Source of the DNA: CAG-238 sp934277695
GTDB lineage: Bacteria; Bacillota; Clostridia; Peptostreptococcales; Anaerovoracaceae
Length of the DNA: 64,000 nucleotides
Direction: 5' to 3'
Assembly: GCA_934277695.1 (NCBI GenBank)
Contig: CAKQVG010000002.1
Location: 186,001 to 250,000, forward strand
Under the pieces are notes generated by a model. It saw only the letters and a program-made list of their open reading frames with translations, made no database searches and was not told where the DNA came from. Position numbers and translations under genes: made by a program. Shown here one piece after another: positions 60,867 through 64,000 of the stretch (position 1 is the first letter of the stretch; each line of letters opens with the position of its first letter).

Positions 60867-61330
60867 CAGAGTTCCTCCCCGGCTTTCTTTCTTGCGCGTT
60901 TATTCGTGTTCAGCGAGCCGCGGTATACAAAGAAGCGATCGTACAGAAATTCGCTTGTAAGATTTGCTGCCATGGTCACCGCCAGAACCGCATATTCGTT
61001 CCAGCCGATATTTGTCAAGGCATTTCCCCACCAAGTGGAAAGGGGAGTAAACACGCAGTAGAATGCTGCCACCTTGAGCATCGCAACCGGCACATTGTTT
61101 GCGGATTTGAAAGTGAATTCCCTGTTAAGCGTGAAATTCCAGAGGACGGACAGGGTCAGCGCCGTCAGGTAGCAAGGTGTGTAAGGCAGTGATGTAAGCT
61201 CGTGCATAAGTGCAAATGTGATTGCCTGAATAATTCCGGCCGAAGCGGAAAAAAGCACAAACTTAATCACCTGCGCGGCATTTTCCTTCGATGTCAGAGT
61301 CTGATTCGGGATGTTTTTTTCTTCGTTCAT
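60866..61330 (-). CDS. GtrA-family membrane protein
   Basis: A 154-residue, four-helix membrane protein of the GtrA family (FSASAGIIQAITFALMHEL, LSVLWNFTLNREFTFK, AANLTSEFLYDRFFVY). GtrA proteins are linked to flipping of polyprenyl-linked sugars or glycosyl transfer. It heads the operon with AGGAG upstream. Its job next to catabolic genes is not obvious; a lipid-linked or cell-wall amino-sugar is one possibility. Confidence 0.88.
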   Translation of the reverse strand: MNEEKNIPNQTLTSKENAAQVIKFVLFSASAGIIQAITFALMHELTSLPYTPCYLTALTLSVLWNFTLNREFTFKSANNVPVAMLKVAAFYCVFTPLSTWWGNALTNIGWNEYAVLAVTMAANLTSEFLYDRFFVYRGSLNTNKRARKKAGEEL

Positions 61331-61360
61331 GGTTGTTCTCCTAATATATCCAAAAAGAAA

Positions 61361-61396
61361 ATTGAACTGCGGTGCAATTTTGTACTACAGTTCAAT
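61361..61396. promoter_or_regulatory. 36-bp imperfect palindrome, probable TetR operator
   Basis: ATTGAACTG (61361-61369) and CAGTTCAAT (61388-61396) form a perfect 9-bp inverted repeat. The 18-base interior is itself nearly palindromic (GTGCAA...TTGTAC), so the whole 36 bases are imperfectly symmetric. It lies 30 bases upstream of the GtrA start and is the best operator candidate for the TetR protein. Confidence 0.7.
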
Positions 61397-61457
61397 TATG
61401 AAACGAACGGGCAGGAATGTCAATACATTTCGAGGGATATATAACAAAATTTGTTTG

Positions 61458-61487
61458 AGGCAGGGGCTCATTTATGAGCCCCTGCCT
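61458..61487. terminator. Strong hairpin downstream of the M23 gene
   Basis: AGGCAGGGGCTCA (61458-61470) and TGAGCCCCTGCCT (61475-61487), a perfect 13-bp stem with a 4-base loop. No T tract follows on either strand, so it may terminate the sigma/M23 transcript weakly or protect mRNA ends. It also insulates it from the GtrA operon. Confidence 0.55.
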
Positions 61488-61492
61488 TGTGC

Positions 61493-62104
61493 CTATTCCA
61501 AGTATTCACCCGGATCTATCGGCTCGTCGTCAAGCCAAAGTTCCAGATGCAGATGCGGGCCGGTAGACATACCCGTACTGCCGACGGTTCCAATCTGCGA
61601 GCCGGATTTAATCTCATCTCCCACAGAAACTTGCATTTCTTTCAGGCAGGCATAGACTGTGCTGAAACCGTCGGTATGATCGATTACGATATAGTTTCCA
61701 CGCGATGCGCTAAACTCTGCCGTTCTTACTTTGCCATCCGCTGCGGCAAGCACAGGAGTTCCTTCTTCAGCAATATAATCGATACCGTCATGTGCCGGAA
61801 ATTCTTCGATATTGGTGTTTTTCGCTCCGAACGGGAGGCTGATTTTAAATGTGGCAGCATCAGCATCGGCGGGCGTTTCCTGCATAAAGAAATTTCCAAG
61901 ACTGAATTTTTTTACAGCATAAACGCTTCCACATCCCAAAAGCAGAATCAGCGCAACTGTGACTGCAAGCGTCAGGCATTTTCTCGAAAGTATCGGCTTT
62001 CGGCTGTTTTCTTTTTGATTCATTTTTTCCAAAATCCTTTCCGGAGTATCCTCAGGAGCTTTCAGATTTTGAAAGGCCTTCTTCATTTTTTCCTTATCAC
62101 TCAT
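61493..62104 (-). CDS. Membrane-anchored M23 (LytM) protein in anti-sigma position
   Basis: A 203-residue protein with a short cytoplasmic N terminus (1-41; APEDTPERILEKM), one membrane helix (about 44-63), and an extracytoplasmic LytM/M23 domain (about 85-203). Metal ligands are HDGID (His105, Asp109) and the second His of HLHLEL (His186; His184 is also present). The catalytic His usually in YAHL is replaced by Cys (YACL, about 152). It overlaps the ECF sigma gene by four bases, as anti-sigma factors do. It may be a degenerate or regulated wall hydrolase that senses the envelope. Confidence 0.8.
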   Translation of the reverse strand: MSDKEKMKKAFQNLKAPEDTPERILEKMNQKENSRKPILSRKCLTLAVTVALILLLGCGSVYAVKKFSLGNFFMQETPADADAATFKISLPFGAKNTNIEEFPAHDGIDYIAEEGTPVLAAADGKVRTAEFSASRGNYIVIDHTDGFSTVYACLKEMQVSVGDEIKSGSQIGTVGSTGMSTGPHLHLELWLDDEPIDPGEYLE

Positions 62105-62580
62105 ATGGATACCTCATCTTCCAAGTATTTTCTGAGTTCTTTTCTTGCGCGGGCAAGCCTTGTTCCGACCGTTCCTTGAGGAATTTCCAAAAGTTCTGCT
62201 ATTTCATGTATCTGATACCCCTCAAGATAATACAAAATCACCACAATGCGCTTTGCTTTGTCTAACCGCATAACGGCTGTAAACAAATCCTGATAGGATT
62301 TTTCCTCAAACGCCAGACGATCTGCGTAGTCGCTGATATTTTCCTGTTTGTGAGGCAGCCTGCGCCAAAACTTACGACATTCGTTGCAAGTGACCTTTGC
62401 AAGCCAGTTTTTGATATGAGCTTGACTTTCAAAGACATAGTCCGTTTCGTACAGCCGCAAAAGCACATCTTGTGTGACATCTTCCGCATCCGACTGCGAT
62501 TTCAGAAAACTGAAGGCAATACGAAAAATCATATCCATATGTTTTTCTGCAAGCAATTTGAACTCTTCCGTACCAAGCAT
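62101..62580 (-). CDS. ECF sigma factor
   Basis: A 159-residue sigma-70-family ECF factor. Region 2: FRIAFSFLKSQSDAEDVTQD, and IKNWLAKVTCNECRKFWR; region 4: LDKAKRIVVILYYLEGYQ and PQGTVGTRLARARKELRK. ATG 62580 is preferred because GGGAG lies 8 bases upstream; an in-frame ATG at 62643 would add an unrelated 21-residue leader. It probably controls an envelope-stress regulon with the adjoining M23 protein. GAAAAGCTTTTC, a perfect palindrome, lies at 62595-62606. Confidence 0.9.
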   Translation of the reverse strand: MLGTEEFKLLAEKHMDMIFRIAFSFLKSQSDAEDVTQDVLLRLYETDYVFESQAHIKNWLAKVTCNECRKFWRRLPHKQENISDYADRLAFEEKSYQDLFTAVMRLDKAKRIVVILYYLEGYQIHEIAELLEIPQGTVGTRLARARKELRKYLEDEVSI

Positions 62581-62658
62581 TAAATTTCTCCCTTGAAAAG
62601 CTTTTCTACTTGTATTATCCATAAGAGTGCCGATTTTTTTCACTTCTCTTAAATTTTT

Positions 62659-63336
62659 TTAGAAAACGCTTTTTATCAGGAAAAACAGCACGGGAACGAG
62701 CAGGGAAGGGAGCAGGTTCATCGTCTTAAAGTCCTTGATTTTCAAAATCGAAATGCCCGAGGCCGCAATCAGAAAGCCGCCGACAATCGAAAGCTCTGTC
62801 ATAAACGGGTCGGAGATGAATTCCGCAAGGAATCCCGCACCGAGGTAGATTCCGCCCTGCCACAGAAAAAGAACGACTGCGGCGGCTGCGATTCCAATGC
62901 CATAGGTGGACGCCAGAACCATAGAGGTTACAAGGTCAAGCGTTCCGTTTGTAAAGAGAAAGGTTTCGTCTCCGTATATTGCACTTTGAATCGGCCCGAG
63001 TATGGAAAGCGTTCCGATGCAAAAGAGCAGAATCGCGGTGGAAAGACCCTGCCCGAGTCCGCTTCCTCCTTTTTTATCTACAAGGCTTTGAAATTTACCG
63101 TCGATGTCAAGGCTTGTGCCGACAATGCTGCCGAGCGCAAGGCTGACGATGAACAAAACCGGAAACTGACTGTCCGGCATATTGTTGACGATGGAATTGA
63201 TGCCGATTCCGCAGGCGGCAAGCCCCATCGCATCGAAAAGCACAGTCTGCTGCTTTTCCTTAAGTCCTTTTTTCAGGAAGCTTCCGACGATGCTTCCGAT
63301 AATAATCATGGCTGTATTGTAAATGGTTCCGATCAT
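62659..63336 (-). CDS. DUF554 family membrane protein
   Basis: A 225-residue membrane protein of the DUF554 (YdfK/YqgA-like) family: MIGTIYNTAMIIIGSIVGSF at the N terminus, GLAACGIGINSIVNNM, TSMVLASTYGIGIA and a C-terminal repeat-like SIVGGFLIAASGISILKI. Transport function is presumed but unknown. ATG 63336 has GGAGG upstream; a GTG at 63345 would overlap that site. Divergent from the LysR gene. Confidence 0.9.
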   Translation of the reverse strand: MIGTIYNTAMIIIGSIVGSFLKKGLKEKQQTVLFDAMGLAACGIGINSIVNNMPDSQFPVLFIVSLALGSIVGTSLDIDGKFQSLVDKKGGSGLGQGLSTAILLFCIGTLSILGPIQSAIYGDETFLFTNGTLDLVTSMVLASTYGIGIAAAAVVLFLWQGGIYLGAGFLAEFISDPFMTELSIVGGFLIAASGISILKIKDFKTMNLLPSLLVPVLFFLIKSVF

Positions 63337-63392
63337 GGCAGACACCTCCTTAAAGTTTTCTGAAAATTCATGCTTTGATTGTACACTTTTTC

Positions 63393-63421
63393 TTGTAAGT
63401 TGAGAAGCGACAGTTTATAAT
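63393..63421 (+). promoter_or_regulatory. Promoter for the LysR gene
   Basis: TTGTAA (63393-63398) and TATAAT (63416-63421), 17-base spacer, 48 bases before the ATG. Confidence 0.65.
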
Positions 63422-63469
63422 ATTGATATGATAAAAATTCACATCAGAACGGAGGCATAAAGAGGCAGT

Positions 63470-64000
63470 ATGGACGCAAAGAAAATTGAAATATTACTGG
63501 AAGCAATGGAGTCGGGGAGTCTGATGGCGGCTGCCGAGAAAAACGGATATACACCGTCGGGACTTTCACACCTTCTGCAGCGTCTGGAAGAGGAACTTGG
63601 AGTAAAGCTTGCAGAGCGAAACAACCGGGGAATCGCGCTCAGTGACGAAGGCGCGAGTCTGCTTCCGTATCTCAGAAAATGCGTGAATGCCTATCAGGAT
63701 TTGGAAAGAGAGGCCGGAAAAATCGGGCAAAAGAAAGCGGAAATCCTGCATATTGCCGCTTACGCCAGCATTGCGAAGAACTGGATGCCGGAACTGATTG
63801 GTTTCTTTTCGCAAAAACATCCCGAAATCACTGTAGAACTGGAAGTTGTGGGCAGGCAGGAGCTTTACCGCAGCATGAAAAGCGGAAAATACAATCTGAT
63901 TTTTGCGTGTGAAGACAAATCCTGCGGATATAACTTTATTCCCCTTGCAGAGGATCGTTTTTTTGCGGTTCTTCCGCAAAGTTATGATGGAGACGACTGC
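63470..64000 (+). CDS. LysR-family regulator (partial, cut by window end)
   Basis: The first 177 residues of a LysR-type regulator. An N-terminal winged HTH (LLEAMESGSLMAAAEKNGYT, SGLSHLLQRLEEELGVKLA) precedes the start of the effector-binding domain (LHIAAYASIAKNWMPELIGF, ELYRSMKSGKYNLIFACED). The start has AGAGG upstream. Divergent from DUF554, which may be its target. The C-terminal third lies outside the window. Confidence 0.9.
   Translation, partial: MDAKKIEILLEAMESGSLMAAAEKNGYTPSGLSHLLQRLEEELGVKLAERNNRGIALSDEGASLLPYLRKCVNAYQDLEREAGKIGQKKAEILHIAAYASIAKNWMPELIGFFSQKHPEITVELEVVGRQELYRSMKSGKYNLIFACEDKSCGYNFIPLAEDRFFAVLPQSYDGDDC

Noticed and set aside
60866..61330. Part of a wall teichoic or O-antigen cluster because of GtrA
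   Set aside because: No glycosyltransferase or polymerase genes nearby; operon partners are catabolic-type enzymes.
1..64000. Insertion sequences, prophage or tRNA genes
   Set aside because: No transposase, integrase, phage structural gene, or cloverleaf-like sequence was recognised on either strand.

Overview
The window reads as a chromosomal segment of a strictly anaerobic, Gram-positive-type member of Bacillota, class Clostridia. Several things suggest this: an ispH-rpsA fusion gene, a YlmC/YmxH gene, a clostridial-type Tad pilus locus with an Flp1-like pilin, the anaerobic (cbi) cobalamin route, a phosphoketolase, a ferredoxin-type aldo/keto reductase, and lipoproteins and Fn3-decorated surface proteins with no outer-membrane genes. 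A family-level placement (for example near Anaerovoracaceae) is only a guess. No rRNA, tRNA, insertion sequence, prophage or CRISPR array was found. The only stretch over 300 bases without a gene is 18795-19284, which holds a promoter and a cobalamin riboswitch.

Layout. 1-1478: a lipoprotein hydrolase (cut by the window edge), YlmC, and a TepA/ClpP-like protease. 1501-7753: one Tad (type IVb pilus) operon with a consensus promoter and a terminator, ordered tadZ, tadA/cpaF, tadB, tadC, flp pilin, three TadE/TadG-like minor subunits and a DUF6382-type protein. 7788-15349: housekeeping genes (SPOR protein, RarA, IspH-S1, small lipoprotein, acyl-CoA:acetate CoA-transferase, RNase R). 15367-18794: a xpaC, telA, lemA-like, TPM-domain envelope-stress-type cluster.

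18862-39797: a 21-kb cobalamin island under one promoter and riboswitch. It starts with an exported CbiK-type chelatase carrying a NEAT-like domain and an Fn3 module. Two more NEAT-like surface proteins follow, one with a degenerate solute-binding domain and a membrane anchor. Then come a BtuF/FepB-like lipoprotein, a permease and an ATPase with a C-terminal extension, and then cbiD, L, F, G, H, a cbiJ-cbiE-cbiT triple fusion, cbiA, cbiB, cobD, cbiP and cbiC. Together these cover sirohydrochlorin to cobinamide-type products. The unusual part is the surface module: metal-tetrapyrrole binding and chelation appear to happen outside the membrane, coupled to an importer and to de novo synthesis.

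39804-45893: an aminotransferase / ornithine-cyclodeaminase-like / PhzF-like / GNAT cassette of unknown product, then an MBL hydrolase and an M20 amidohydrolase bracketed by two identical 38-bp palindromic elements. 45905-50292: an AAA/DUF4143 gene with three phased 33-bp-period repeats upstream, a TPR-DUF4037-DUF4125 operon, a transporter remnant and a BFD-like ferredoxin. 50392-56014: two CobW-type GTPases (one with 33 histidines in a metal-binding tract), phosphoketolase, and an Fe-S aldo/keto reductase. 56001-61396 (minus): a GtrA-TetR-class III aminotransferase-FGGY kinase-tandem class II aldolase operon behind a 36-bp palindrome, probably an uncharacterised catabolic route. 61493-62580 (minus): an ECF sigma factor and a membrane-anchored M23 protein in the anti-sigma position. 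62659-64000: a DUF554 membrane protein and a divergent LysR regulator cut by the window end.
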